The position numbers and the translations under genes are program-made. The notes beneath the pieces were generated by a model that saw only the letters and a program-made list of their open reading frames with translations, had not been told where the DNA came from and did no database searches. A stretch of 64,000 bases of DNA from SMWN01 sp965221455 (GTDB lineage: Bacteria > Pseudomonadota > Gammaproteobacteria > Eutrophobiales > Eutrophobiaceae), in the NCBI GenBank assembly GCA_965221455.1, contig OZ244890.1, positions 682,001-746,000 on the forward strand, given 5' to 3'. This document shows, in pieces, positions 9,683 to 20,804 of this stretch (position 1 is its first letter; each line of letters opens with the position of its first letter).

Positions 9683-10176
9683 ACTGAATGTGTGATTAGT
9701 CTAGTGTAGCATCAATCAATTTGATTGCATGACGATCACACTATATATAGCAATATAGCACTGTGGTTCCCCATACAAATATAGGTTGCCGACTAAGCTG
9801 ATCCCTTATGAACATGATTTCATCATGCAGGTCACCTTTTGATTACAGTACTTTCGTAACTATTTGCTTTAGATCGATTTTTATAACTAGTTCGTGAGGC
9901 CTCGTCAAACTCCGCCCACACTTTCAAATTCTTAACATGTCAACCTGCTTCATCGGCTGGAAAAGAATCTCCTGCACATCTTAAGATGCTATGACCACTA
10001 ACCATCTACTGTGATACCACCTTCAAAATTCAGCAAATCTCAGATTATGTGCATACTGACTGCAAAAAAACTGAAAAACCTTTGGGAAATTTTCATCTAT
10101 TCCCTTAGTACTGAGAGAGGACTTCAATAAACCTATCACAAAAGCTAACAAACGATAATAAAATCAGAAAAATTAA
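9683..10176. other. Gap between tRNA-Ile and ccmA lacking tRNA-Ala and 23S rRNA
   Basis: About 490 bases without a plausible ORF. In most proteobacterial rRNA operons tRNA-Ala and 23S would follow tRNA-Ile on this strand. Neither a tRNA-Ala cloverleaf nor the conserved start of 23S is visible. T-rich stretches on the minus strand (complement of 10063-10090) could help end the rRNA transcript, but there is no strong hairpin. A TACACT element about 40 bases upstream of ccmA could be a -10 box. Confidence 0.5.
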
Positions 10177-10253
<77 letters not shown>

Positions 10254-10395
10254 GAGCGTGGAATACCTTATCGCTACCCATCAATGGACTCCGCCCTGGC
10301 CTTTTTAAAGATCACTAGGCGCTGACTCATTTTCATCAAACCAATCAAGAAATCTGTGTGGGCACTTAACGTCTGAGTCGTATATCACTTTCTTT

Positions 10396-11939
<1,544 letters not shown>

Positions 11940-12096
11940 AATCACATTAGTTGCTTTAAAGGCAACAAATCTTGACTCGATGAATACAAAAGTAAAACTA
12001 CAATGCAAGACACTATAGTCAAAGCCTCTGCTCACCGTTACTCTCGGTGATACAGACTCTCAACGTAAGCACCCACACATATTTCTTGTTTGGAAT

Positions 12097-12108
12097 TGTT
12101 AAAGAACA
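12097..12108 (-). promoter_or_regulatory. rrn boxA-like antitermination site
   Basis: The leader between the rrn promoter and 16S contains TGTTCTTTAACA, one base off the enterobacterial boxA TGCTCTTTAACA. In known rRNA operons this RNA site recruits NusB/NusE for antitermination. Confidence 0.8.
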
Positions 12109-12136
12109 AGGCCAGCCTAGCCGACCAAGAGGCGGC

Positions 12137-12164
12137 ATTATACACGTGAAGCCTAGTCGGTCAA
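12137..12164 (-). promoter_or_regulatory. Sigma-70 promoter of the 16S operon
   Basis: On the minus strand TTGACC (12164-12159) and a perfect TATAAT (12142-12137) are separated by 16 bases and followed by a GC-rich GCCGCC discriminator-like stretch. It lies about 200 bases upstream of 16S and just upstream of boxA, as expected of an rrn promoter under stringent control. An A/T-rich stretch upstream could be an UP element. Confidence 0.85.
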
Positions 12165-12339
12165 CCAAACACTTTAGGCAATTTTTAAAATAATCTTAAA
12201 TCACTAGTAATGGTAAAAAAACATATATCCATAATCTCCATATCATGTATGAATTGGGGAAGCCACCTCAGTGTGCATCGATTTTTATGGTGAATTTCAA
12301 TGGCGCTGATACCTTGCAACGAGTGCTGATTGTGCCTGA

Positions 12340-13539
12340 CTATTTTATTATGACCCGCGAAAATTTTCTTTTCCCGACCTGAACAACATAAGGTCCGCCC
12401 GTCCGCACGAATTGGTTCCTGTCACCAATACGATCTCCATCTATCTTGACCGCACCCTGACCTATCATTCTGAATGCTTCTGATGTGCTTGAAACCAAAT
12501 CAGCCTGTTTGAGCAATTGACCAATCGGTAAGCCATCACTTTCGGCTTTCAGCACCAGCTCGGACATTTCATCAGGTATCACGCCCTTTTGAAATCGCGC
12601 AACAAATTCTGCATGTGCCTTTTCGGCTAATTTCCCGGAATGAAAGCGTGTAACAATTTCCAGGGCTAATTGAAATTTAATATCACGGGGGTTTGTGCCG
12701 GTTGCCACATCATTCCGAAATTGTTCAAGTTCATCTGCCGATCTAAAACTCAGCAATTCAAGATAACGCCACATCAACTCATCAGAAATAGACATTAACT
12801 TGCCAAACATTTCATCTGGCACTTCATTAATACCTACGTAGTTATTCAATGATTTGGACATCTTCTGCACACCATCCAACCCTTCCAGGATGGGCATGGT
12901 CAAAATAATTTGGGGTGTTTGTCCATGCTGCTTTTGCAATTCACGACCCATCAGTAAATTAAATTTTTGATCTGTTCCTCCCAATTCCACATCTGCCTTT
13001 ATCACCACCGAGTCATAACCTTGCACCAAAGGATAAAGGAATTCATGAATAGCAATCGGCCGACCTAATTTATAGCGATTGCCGAAATCATCGCGCTCAA
13101 GCATACGTGCAACAGTGTATTTTGCCGCTAGACCAATTATGTCAGCGGCATTCATCTCGCGCATCCAGGATGAATTGAACACCACTTTGGTTTTTTCGGG
13201 ATCGAGTATTTTAAATACCTGCCGCGCATAGGATTGTGCATTGTCTTTAACTTCTCCGGGCGTTAAAGCCGGACGTATAGTATCTTTACCGGAGGGATCG
13301 CCAATCGTGCCAGTAAAATCGCCAATCAAAAACAGCACTTCATGCCCCAAATCCTGGAACTGTTTCAATTTGTTTAACAGAACAGTATGACCAAGATGTA
13401 GATCCGGCACCGTGGGATCAAAACCAGCCTTAATCTTTAGTGGCCGACTTTCCTCCAGCTTTTTTACCAGTTCAGACTCCGGAAGAATCTCTTCTGCACC
13501 GCGCCTAATCAAAGCCAACGCTTCTTCAGTTGATACCAT
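12340..13539 (-). CDS. tyrS: Tyrosyl-tRNA synthetase
   Basis: Class I synthetase charging tRNA-Tyr. The HIGH-type motif is HLGHT (48-52), preceded by KAGFDPTVPDLHLG. The second signature is KMSKS in GVQKMSKSLNN (about 232), and an S4-type RNA-binding domain ends the protein (GAVKIDGDRI). The length of 399 residues fits the long TyrRS subgroup common in proteobacteria. The ATG at 13539 with an AAGG element upstream is preferred over the in-frame TTG at 13557. It lies head to head with the M23 pseudogene region. Confidence 0.96.
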   Translation of the reverse strand: MVSTEEALALIRRGAEEILPESELVKKLEESRPLKIKAGFDPTVPDLHLGHTVLLNKLKQFQDLGHEVLFLIGDFTGTIGDPSGKDTIRPALTPGEVKDNAQSYARQVFKILDPEKTKVVFNSSWMREMNAADIIGLAAKYTVARMLERDDFGNRYKLGRPIAIHEFLYPLVQGYDSVVIKADVELGGTDQKFNLLMGRELQKQHGQTPQIILTMPILEGLDGVQKMSKSLNNYVGINEVPDEMFGKLMSISDELMWRYLELLSFRSADELEQFRNDVATGTNPRDIKFQLALEIVTRFHSGKLAEKAHAEFVARFQKGVIPDEMSELVLKAESDGLPIGQLLKQADLVSSTSEAFRMIGQGAVKIDGDRIGDRNQFVRTGGPYVVQVGKRKFSRVIIK

Positions 13540-13621
13540 TAAACTACATGCCTTCAATAAAAATATTTCTTTAAGCGCCAGAGCTTATCATATGTATCCA
13601 TTTCCCGGCAGCTAGGTTAGC

Positions 13622-14012
13622 ATTGACGACGAGACTTGTGCACGCTAGAGTTGAAGAAACTTTTTATGAGTAAACACCGTGACTTATAGGAACTGCATAA
13701 AGAAAGACTATAAAATAAAAGATATTCAAGAAACAAACCAATGTCCATTTATTGCAAAGCATTATTTTTCTTATATCTTTAACATCGTATTCCTTTTTTG
13801 TCAGTACCGCTTTCTTCGGTACTAATAGCTTGAGATTACTAGCCGCCATTGCCATTGTGATTTACGATATGCGTAATTCTTTCATCAGAACGCCAGTCGA
13901 ATTTTCAAAAATAGGCCCGACATTCAGTCCGGCTTTAAAGCAATCTCATGCTTAACAAGATCCGCTCCCACAGGGGTATGGATTATGCGGCACTTCGTGC
14001 GATACCAGGCAA
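13622..14012 (+). pseudogene. Partial, degenerate copy of the downstream M23 peptidase gene
   Basis: From 13622 the DNA closely follows the sequence starting at 17424: leader, ATGAGTAAACACCGTGACTTAT start region, and codons for MTY-N-IKKDYKIKD and the first membrane helix. Near 13868 it jumps over roughly 770 bases and continues as the copy of 18435 onward (RTPVEFSK, then LNKIRSHRGMDYAA, matching LNKIRAHKGVDYAA). It ends where the glycosyltransferase start codon begins. It has an internal deletion and frame changes, lacks the catalytic HxH, and cannot make a peptidase. The pair looks like a tandem duplication split by two inserted genes. Confidence 0.85.
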
Positions 14013-14014
14013 CC

Positions 14015-15124
14015 ATGTCTAGCACACGTGGTCACGAACCAGAACTCACTATCGTTATCCCGACATTGAACGAGCGGGATAATATTGAATCCCTGGTCAA
14101 AAAGCTGTCGACAACACTTGATGGTATATCGTGGGAAGCTATATTTGTCGATGACAATTCACAGGACGGGACACTTGAGGTGCTACAAGAACTGTCGCAA
14201 AGTTTAACGCAAGTGCGCTATATCCGCCGAATTGGGCGTCGTGGTCTAGCATCTGCTTGCATAGAAGGATTATCGGCATCATCAGCACCTTATCTCGCGG
14301 TGATGGATGCCGATCTACAACACGACGAAACCCTGCTAAAGCAGATGCTGGAGACGCTGAAATCTGGCGATGCAGAACTGGTGAATGGTAGCCGTTATAT
14401 AACTGGCGGAGACATTGACAGTGACTGGGACACAAACCGCCGATGGCTTAGTCAAATGGGTACACGATTGGGACAGACTTTGCTTAATGTCAGTCTCACA
14501 GATCCCTTGAGCGGTTTTTTCATGCTACGGCGAACGCTATTCGAGGAAGCCGCAGGTCGTATGTCGGCACTTGGTTTCAAAGTCTTATTCGATCTTGTCA
14601 CATCCGTAGACCGATCAATCAACATTATTGAGCTTCCCTACAAATTTCGTCAGCGTCAGGCTGGCTCTAGCAAACTCGATACGCAGGTATTACTAGAATA
14701 TTTGGAACTGCTGCTAAACAAAACCATGGGGCAATACATGCCCGCACGTTTTCTGATATTTGCGATGGTAGGAGCGACTGGTGTGGTCGTTCATCTGATG
14801 ATACTAGGTTTTCTTCTGCACTTAGCGGAGCTTGCATTTGTGTGGAGCCAAACAGTGGCGACCTGCACCGCAATGTTCTCAAATTACGCACTCAACAATC
14901 TGTTTACGTATCGTGACAGGCACCTTAGCGGCGTAGCTTTCATACGCGGTCTCATCATGTTCGTGCTAATCAGCGCCGTCGGTGCGTTGACCAATGTCAG
15001 TCTAGCGAGCTTTGCCTATGGGCACGGTCTGCCCTGGTGGTTAGCGGGATTTGCAGGAACGGTCGTCGGTGCGGTATGGAATTACGCCGTTTCCTCCTCA
15101 CTTGTGTGGTCTCGTACCCGCTAA
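14015..15124 (+). CDS. Family 2 glycosyltransferase with C-terminal GtrA-like membrane domain
   Basis: Predicted polyprenyl-phosphate sugar transferase of the dolichol-phosphate mannosyltransferase type. The GT-A domain (about 1-230) shows IPTLNERDN, FVDDNSQDGT and the metal/nucleotide motif DADLQHDE. A GtrA-like four-helix region (about 245-369, with NYALNNLFTYRDR) follows. The ATG at 14015 gives MSSTRGHEPELTIVIP. The longer frame from 13985 would run into the M23 pseudogene. The stop is one base before the next gene, so the two form an operon. Codon use is visibly more GC-rich than in neighbouring genes, suggesting acquisition. The likely role is making a lipid-linked sugar donor for the downstream enzyme (inference). 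Confidence 0.88.
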   Translation: MSSTRGHEPELTIVIPTLNERDNIESLVKKLSTTLDGISWEAIFVDDNSQDGTLEVLQELSQSLTQVRYIRRIGRRGLASACIEGLSASSAPYLAVMDADLQHDETLLKQMLETLKSGDAELVNGSRYITGGDIDSDWDTNRRWLSQMGTRLGQTLLNVSLTDPLSGFFMLRRTLFEEAAGRMSALGFKVLFDLVTSVDRSINIIELPYKFRQRQAGSSKLDTQVLLEYLELLLNKTMGQYMPARFLIFAMVGATGVVVHLMILGFLLHLAELAFVWSQTVATCTAMFSNYALNNLFTYRDRHLSGVAFIRGLIMFVLISAVGALTNVSLASFAYGHGLPWWLAGFAGTVVGAVWNYAVSSSLVWSRTR

Positions 15125-15125
15125 G

Positions 15126-17207
15126 ATGCAACTGCACCACGTGATGAGGTGGTTTAAGCACCGAGGTGCGACACCATCTGCTATCAGCCGGTTGCCTGGT
15201 GATGTTGTCGATATTTTCGCTTTAGTGGCGGCGGTAATCGGTCCTTTGTGCCTGTACGTATACACAATGCCGCGCACGATATCTCTGGAAGATGACGGAT
15301 TGTTCATCATGTCATCGGTGCATCTTGGCACTGCCCACCCGCCCGGTTATCCTCTGCATACGCTACTAAGTCATCCTTTCTTTTATCTACCAATAGACAA
15401 TCCGGCATTTATTGGTCATCTATCCAGCGCAGTGTTTGGCGCACTGGCCAGCGGAGCCTTATACCTGTGCGCCCGTTTGTTGCTGACGAGCTGGCTGCCG
15501 GCGCTGATCGCCGCCTGGCTATTCGCCGCCTCGGAACACGTCTGGTCGCAGGCCATTATCACCGAAGTCTATACGCTTAACGCGCTGTTGCTATTCACCG
15601 TTTACGCGCTGATCCTTTATGGCATCCGCCAGCCCCAATACTCTCGGGTCTGGACCATCGCCGCGATAATCTATGGATTGAGTCTCGGCAACCATTGGCC
15701 GCTGATGATACTGGCATCCTTGGGCCTGGCATTGGCGGCATGGCCTGCCCGTAAGATGCTCTTCCCCAAGTTACTGTCGCTGCTGGGACTGACGGCACTA
15801 GCGGCGGCCTTACCTTACGCCTGGATGGTGTGGCGATCCCTGCAACAACCTCTGATCAGTTTTTATGGTCCAATCTCCAATTGGGACATATTTTGGTTTT
15901 ATATCAGCAGACGTGGTTATTCTGGAGGTGATACCAGTGACAGCGCAGACTGGTCAGATCGTCTCGGCTATGTGGAATGGTTTGGGCAGCAACTCCTGTG
16001 GCAATTGACACCGATTGGCTGCACGCTCGCTCTGCTGGGTCTCGTGATCCTTTGGCACCAACGGCGATTAACCGAATTAGGTTCCAGCCTGCTAATATTG
16101 TTGGGCAACAGTATTGTGCTGATCCTGCTACTCGGGTTTGATTTCGAAAAATTCAGACTCGCTATTTTCCGCCCGTATTCCCTGGCGTGTTATGGGATAG
16201 AGGCACTCTGGTTGGCCCTCGGCACTGAGTTTCTACTGCGCTACCAGCCTCAAAACAAGTACTTTCGCTGGTGCCAGGGCGGCAAAATAAGGGTGTTGGT
16301 ACTGGCATTCGCTGGGGGAATGATCATATTCTCGGTGCGGGCCGACTGGCACTTGAATCACCGTGCTAACAGCGAATTTGTGCAGCGATACGCCGACACC
16401 ACATTTAGTCTACTACCGTCCAATGCCACTATGTTTGTCCATGGCGATGTGGAGACAGCACCGCTAGGGTATTACCGCTTTGTTGAGCAACGAAGAACGG
16501 ATGTTACCTTGATCGATGCCAAGGGGCTTATTTATGGCAAGCGTTTGTATGGAGGAACAATACCCAAAGAACATAAAGTAAGTCTGTTGGAGCGATTTAT
16601 CGATATCAACATAGGCAAACGTACCATGTTTTTTACCTTCAAAGAAGAAATCCCGCATAGCTACGGGGTCCGCCACCACGGATTTCTGATGGAGATCTTC
16701 CCCGACGGCGAACCTGGCTCCATGACACTGCAAGCCAACGCGGTGAGTGAACAATATTTCGAATACCTAATCAAACAGCGTTTGTCCGATAGCTGGGAAC
16801 AAGTGCATCGCAATCGCCTGCTATACGTGTACGGCTACTATCTGGGCTTCGTTGTACTGTCTGACAATCCTGAACTGCAACAAAGATCACAAGTGGCCTT
16901 GGCATTGGCGCAACAAAATTCTCAGGCACTCACCGGTATGGTAGAAGTGATGCTCGAACGTGGCGATGACAGCAGACTGACTCAGACCGGTATCTGGCTT
17001 AAAAAGGCACAAGATACGCGGGACGCGATCACTCCCACGGATCAAATAGCGCACCTCGTTTACCTACAGGGCTTTTTGCAGTATCGTCTTGGCAACAAAC
17101 AAGCGGCGATAGCAGCGTTTCGGAAATCAAACCAGATCTATCCGTCTGCGGAAAATCCCTCGGTTGAAGCGATTGAAACGCTGAGCCGGCCACCACCAAC
17201 GAAGTAA
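15126..17207 (+). CDS. DUF2723-type membrane glycosyltransferase (GT-C fold)
   Basis: About 693 residues. After an N-terminal helix comes the DUF2723 signature around LEDDGLFIMSSVHLGTAHPPGYPLHT, with the acidic pair and HPPGYP typical of GT-C transferases using lipid-linked sugars. About a dozen membrane helices follow (to about 390), then a soluble C-terminal region with a possible TPR-like end (YLQGFLQYRLGNKQAAIAAFRKS). The ATG at 15126 follows the previous stop directly; the in-frame start at 15051 lies inside the upstream gene. Context suggests it uses the polyprenyl sugar made by its neighbour to modify a protein or envelope glycan. Acceptor unknown. GC-rich like its partner. Confidence 0.85.
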   Translation: MQLHHVMRWFKHRGATPSAISRLPGDVVDIFALVAAVIGPLCLYVYTMPRTISLEDDGLFIMSSVHLGTAHPPGYPLHTLLSHPFFYLPIDNPAFIGHLSSAVFGALASGALYLCARLLLTSWLPALIAAWLFAASEHVWSQAIITEVYTLNALLLFTVYALILYGIRQPQYSRVWTIAAIIYGLSLGNHWPLMILASLGLALAAWPARKMLFPKLLSLLGLTALAAALPYAWMVWRSLQQPLISFYGPISNWDIFWFYISRRGYSGGDTSDSADWSDRLGYVEWFGQQLLWQLTPIGCTLALLGLVILWHQRRLTELGSSLLILLGNSIVLILLLGFDFEKFRLAIFRPYSLACYGIEALWLALGTEFLLRYQPQNKYFRWCQGGKIRVLVLAFAGGMIIFSVRADWHLNHRANSEFVQRYADTTFSLLPSNATMFVHGDVETAPLGYYRFVEQRRTDVTLIDAKGLIYGKRLYGGTIPKEHKVSLLERFIDINIGKRTMFFTFKEEIPHSYGVRHHGFLMEIFPDGEPGSMTLQANAVSEQYFEYLIKQRLSDSWEQVHRNRLLYVYGYYLGFVVLSDNPELQQRSQVALALAQQNSQALTGMVEVMLERGDDSRLTQTGIWLKKAQDTRDAITPTDQIAHLVYLQGFLQYRLGNKQAAIAAFRKSNQIYPSAENPSVEAIETLSRPPPTK

Positions 17208-17423
17208 TGGAATTTTATACCCCCCACCATGGTCGCCACAGCTTGGGATCTGGTGCAAAAGTCGTCCATCCTCACGACCATTGATCAGCTACCGCAGTGG
17301 CATTACGAGACTGTCGAGCCCTGGTGATATTGATATTGGGGATGAAGTCACGCTGGCGCACGTCAAAAACAGATATGGGCCTCCTGGATTCTTCTCACAG
17401 GCTTCAAACTAGAATGAGAATAG
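17208..17423. other. Intergenic, possible gene remnant before the M23 repeat
   Basis: Two protein-like stretches in different frames on the plus strand, MVATAWDLVQKSSILTTIDQ and then SPGDIDIGDEVTLAHVKNRY, look like the end of a frameshifted gene, but no family is recognised. The second copy of the M23 leader repeat starts immediately after it at 17424. Confidence 0.3.
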
Positions 17424-17480
17424 ATTGACGACAAGACGTAGACACGCTAGAGTTGAAAAAAAAATTTATGAGTAAACACC

Positions 17481-19013
17481 GTGACTTATGAGAACTATAT
17501 AAAGAATGACTATAAGATAAAAGATGTTCATGCAGCCGCCGGACGGTCATTTATCACAAAACATCTTTTTTCCTGTATCTTTATTACAGCAGTGTTTTTT
17601 GCCAGTGTCGTTTTCTTTGCTGTGAGTAGCTTGCCATCACCGGCCAACATTGTGATTTCTGAAAATGCGACTACATCTGTTCCTCAAGCACAAGAAACAA
17701 GTTTGCCGACGGAAACCAACGCATCTAAAACACTTGAACTCGTGGAAATTCACAACCCCGGAGAATTTCAAAAAAGCCACCCTGAGCAATTCACCATTTC
17801 TGAATTAAATATTGTCGCGGAAAAAAACAAGACACCAATCCCTGAAGAAAAGCCCTATTGGAAGTCGGTGCGGGTAAAATCAGGTGATAACCTCGCGCTT
17901 ATCTTTAAACGCGAAAGGCTATCACCGCAGATACTATACGACATCATGGCTTTCGATAAAGATACCGACATTCTAAAACGCTTACAGCCAGAACAGGAAC
18001 TACGCTTCCTGTTGGAAGATGGGCAATTTAGAGCCTTGCAATATGACATTGATCTTACCGACACGCTATATGTCAAAAAATCAGGTGATGTATACTCAGC
18101 CGAAATATTGGAAGCAAAACTACACACCATAGTAAAAACAGCCAGCAGTACCATCAACGATTCGTTATTTCTGGCCGGGAGAAACTCGGGACTTTCTGAC
18201 AACATGACCATGCAGCTGATCCGTCTATACGGCTGGGATATCGATTTTGCCCTGGAAGTGCGCAAAGGAGATCAGTTCCATGTGATTTACGAAGAGCAAT
18301 ACAAGGATAGCGAAAAAGTGCGGGAAGGCCCTATCCTTGCTGCAGAGTTTATTAATCGGGGTAAATCTTTCAAATCCGTACGCTATACAGATGCTGATGG
18401 ACTCCCGGATTATTATGCTGAAAATGGTAATAGCATGCGTAAGGCTTTCATCAGGACGCCAGTCGAATTTTCACGAATCAGTTCGCACTTCAATTTAAGA
18501 AGAAAGCATCCGATTCTCAATAAAATACGCGCACACAAGGGAGTAGATTACGCGGCTCCAAGCGGCACACCGATCAAGTCCGCAGGAAACGGTATTGTAA
18601 AACTCGCAACTCGAAAAGGAGGTTATGGAAAAACCATCATAGTTCAACACGGCGGCCAATATACAACGCTTTATAGTCATCTTTCACATTACGCACAAGG
18701 TATAAAAAAAGGCAAGCATGTCAAACAAGGGCAAATTATCGGCTATGTTGGCAAAACAGGGTTAGCCACTGGCCCACATTTACATTACGAGTTTCGTATT
18801 AACGGAGTACACCGCAATCCATTGACTGTCAAACTTCCAAAGGCAGAGAGAATTCCTGACAATTTAATGGATGAATTTAAAACACAAGCAGCACCCTTGC
18901 TGGCACAGCTTAATAGTATTTCTGATAGTACAACATTCGCCAATCACGAGAATCAAGAATCAGCAACTCTCGCCCTGAATGAAAAAAAGAAGTCATCCCC
19001 TTTACCCAACTAA
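17481..19013 (+). CDS. M23 family murein endopeptidase (MepM-like)
   Basis: Zn-dependent peptidoglycan D,D-endopeptidase opening cross-links during wall growth. The 510-residue protein has one N-terminal membrane helix (about 28-50), a LysM/OapA-like region (KSVRVKSGDNLALIFKRERLS, about 131-200), a middle domain, and the LytM catalytic domain with metal ligands in AHKGVDYAAP and HLHYEF (about 350-450). The start is a GTG at 17481; the ATG at 17469 reads straight into a stop. The degenerate copy at 13622 preserves the same reading frame after GTG, supporting this start. anmK, a cell-wall recycling kinase, lies just downstream. Confidence 0.9.
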   Translation: MTYENYIKNDYKIKDVHAAAGRSFITKHLFSCIFITAVFFASVVFFAVSSLPSPANIVISENATTSVPQAQETSLPTETNASKTLELVEIHNPGEFQKSHPEQFTISELNIVAEKNKTPIPEEKPYWKSVRVKSGDNLALIFKRERLSPQILYDIMAFDKDTDILKRLQPEQELRFLLEDGQFRALQYDIDLTDTLYVKKSGDVYSAEILEAKLHTIVKTASSTINDSLFLAGRNSGLSDNMTMQLIRLYGWDIDFALEVRKGDQFHVIYEEQYKDSEKVREGPILAAEFINRGKSFKSVRYTDADGLPDYYAENGNSMRKAFIRTPVEFSRISSHFNLRRKHPILNKIRAHKGVDYAAPSGTPIKSAGNGIVKLATRKGGYGKTIIVQHGGQYTTLYSHLSHYAQGIKKGKHVKQGQIIGYVGKTGLATGPHLHYEFRINGVHRNPLTVKLPKAERIPDNLMDEFKTQAAPLLAQLNSISDSTTFANHENQESATLALNEKKKSSPLPN

Positions 19014-19064
19014 GGACACTCTGATGAAGTTATGAACTTGACTCTCGCACTCAAAATATTCGCG

Positions 19065-19082
19065 CTCTGCGTTATCAATCTT
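19065..19082 (+). repeat. Short intergenic repeat, copy 1
   Basis: CTCTGCGTTATCAATCTT is identical to 58326-58343. Imperfect similarity extends about 30 bases further (CG/TG-C/T-AATA and on to GCTGA). Both copies sit directly downstream of a plus-strand gene. It may belong to a dispersed intergenic repeat family; the short ORF over it is probably not a gene. Confidence 0.5.
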
Positions 19083-19225
19083 CGCAATAGCTGGCTATTA
19101 CGTGCAGCTGATGCCTCACACCTCAACCCATTTCATTTATATAAGACGCCGATTACGAACATTTTTAACACAAGCTGCTTTCTCAAACTTAATCAGGGAT
19201 CTTCCTCTGGTTTTCCATAAATACG

Positions 19226-20323
19226 GTGCTATACATAGGATTGATGTCGGGAACCAGTATGGATGCTGTTGACTGCGCCCTGGTTTCTTTTGATAACGAT
19301 AAAACTAACCTCATTACCTATGAACAATATCCATTGGACGATAGTACTAGAAAATGCATCCGTTCGGTGAATGCTAAAACATCCAGCAAAGATATTGAAC
19401 AACTCGATATTCATCTTGGCCATGTGTTTGCAAACGCATGCAACGCTTTAATCAAAAAAGCCGGCATCAATACAAAAGAAATTACTGCTATCGGTAATCA
19501 TGGACAAACAATCTTGCATGAGCCCAATGCCCCTGAACCGTCTTCCCTGCAGATTGGTAATGCAGAAATTCTTGTAAAGAAAACAGGTATTCTAACCATT
19601 TCTAATTTCAGGAACATGGATATCGAAGTAGGTGGGCAAGGCGCACCACTTGCCCCTGCCTATCATCAATATCAATTTAGGCATCCCGATAAAAACAGAA
19701 TTGTTTTAAATATTGGTGGTATGTCAAATATTACCATCTTGCCCGCCGACAATACTTTACCCGTTACAGGCTTTGACATCGGGCCGGGTAACGCGCTAAT
19801 GGATGATTGGGCACGAAAACATTTAAATATGAATATGGATATGGATGGAAATTGGGCGTGTGGTGGACATGCTGACACATCCTTGCTAGGTGAAATGCTT
19901 AATGATGACTACTTCAAGAAATCACCACCCAAAAGCACCGGAATTGAATATTTTAATCTGGATTGGCTTAGTCATTTTGACTTCTCTTCAAATCCTGGGG
20001 ATATTCAAGCAACGTTGATGTTACTTTCAGTAAAAACTATTTCACAAGCGATCCAGCAATATGCAACGAATACGGACGAAGTGTTAATTTGTGGAGGCGG
20101 CGTACATAATAAAGCCTTGATGCATTGCCTACGAGAAAATTTACCTGACTATACTGTTATTCCAACATCCAACTATGGTCTTCATCCGGATTGTATTGAA
20201 GCGGTAACCTTCGCCTGGTTAGCGAAGCGCCGACTGGAAAACAAACCAGGCAATTTACCTTCAGTCACTGGTGCGAATACAGCAGTTGTATTGGGAACGA
20301 TTCACGAAAAACAACGTAATTAA
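19226..20323 (+). CDS. anmK: Anhydro-N-acetylmuramic acid kinase
   Basis: Phosphorylates and opens 1,6-anhydro-MurNAc released from recycled peptidoglycan, giving MurNAc-6-phosphate in the cytoplasm. The 365 residues carry the family start IGLMSGTSMDAVD, the GNHGQTI motif, GGQGAPLAP, NIGGMSNIT and FDIGPGNALMDDW, ending with the GGGVHNKALM block of the sugar kinase/actin fold. The start codon is GTG at 19226. Full length. It pairs functionally with the M23 peptidase upstream. Confidence 0.96.
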   Translation: MLYIGLMSGTSMDAVDCALVSFDNDKTNLITYEQYPLDDSTRKCIRSVNAKTSSKDIEQLDIHLGHVFANACNALIKKAGINTKEITAIGNHGQTILHEPNAPEPSSLQIGNAEILVKKTGILTISNFRNMDIEVGGQGAPLAPAYHQYQFRHPDKNRIVLNIGGMSNITILPADNTLPVTGFDIGPGNALMDDWARKHLNMNMDMDGNWACGGHADTSLLGEMLNDDYFKKSPPKSTGIEYFNLDWLSHFDFSSNPGDIQATLMLLSVKTISQAIQQYATNTDEVLICGGGVHNKALMHCLRENLPDYTVIPTSNYGLHPDCIEAVTFAWLAKRRLENKPGNLPSVTGANTAVVLGTIHEKQRN

Positions 20324-20343
20324 TCAAATTAAACTATCTTACT

Positions 20344-20760
20344 CTAAACCGAAAAAGATGAACCACAACCACAAGTAGTCGTCGCGTTGGGATTGCGTAT
20401 GACGAATTGAGCACCTTCCAGACCCTCGGTGTAATCAATTTCACCTCCGACGAGATACTGAAAACTCATCGGATCGATCAATAGTTTCACACCATCTTTT
20501 TCAACGACCGTATCTCCGTCAGTGATACTTTCGTCAAAAGTAAAGCCATACTGGAAACCGGAACAACCACCACCACTAACGAAAACCCTCAACATCAATG
20601 CGTCATTATTTTCTTCTTCAATCAAGGATTTTACTTTTGCCGCTGCACCATCGGTAAACACCATTGGATCAGCCATCCTTTCCTCTTCAGAAATTTCCGC
20701 ACTTGTCACCCTTTTGGAGCTTTCCTTTTCTTTTACCGCCTCTTCTCGATTTGTATTCAT
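20344..20760 (-). CDS. erpA: Iron-sulfur cluster insertion protein ErpA
   Basis: A-type carrier that delivers Fe-S clusters to apoproteins. The conserved core reads FTDGAAAKVKSLI, GGGCSGFQYGFTFD, LIDPMSFQYLVGGEIDYTEG and TCGCGSSFSV, with the three cluster-binding Cys. From the ATG at 20676 (MADPMVFTDG, with GAGGAAAGG just upstream) the protein would be 110 residues, close to the usual 114. The longer start at 20760 adds a charged 28-residue tail of unclear value and also has a ribosome-binding-like AGG. It converges on anmK from the opposite strand. Confidence 0.93.
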   Translation of the reverse strand: MNTNREEAVKEKESSKRVTSAEISEEERMADPMVFTDGAAAKVKSLIEEENNDALMLRVFVSGGGCSGFQYGFTFDESITDGDTVVEKDGVKLLIDPMSFQYLVGGEIDYTEGLEGAQFVIRNPNATTTCGCGSSFSV

Positions 20761-20804
20761 TTCATTTTACCTGCATTCAAACTCTTGGGTTGTTTTGTTA
20801 CGAA

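Noticed and set aside
19032..19220. 62-codon plus-strand ORF before anmK
   Set aside because: It covers the short dispersed repeat, has no good RBS or family, and looks like random frame.
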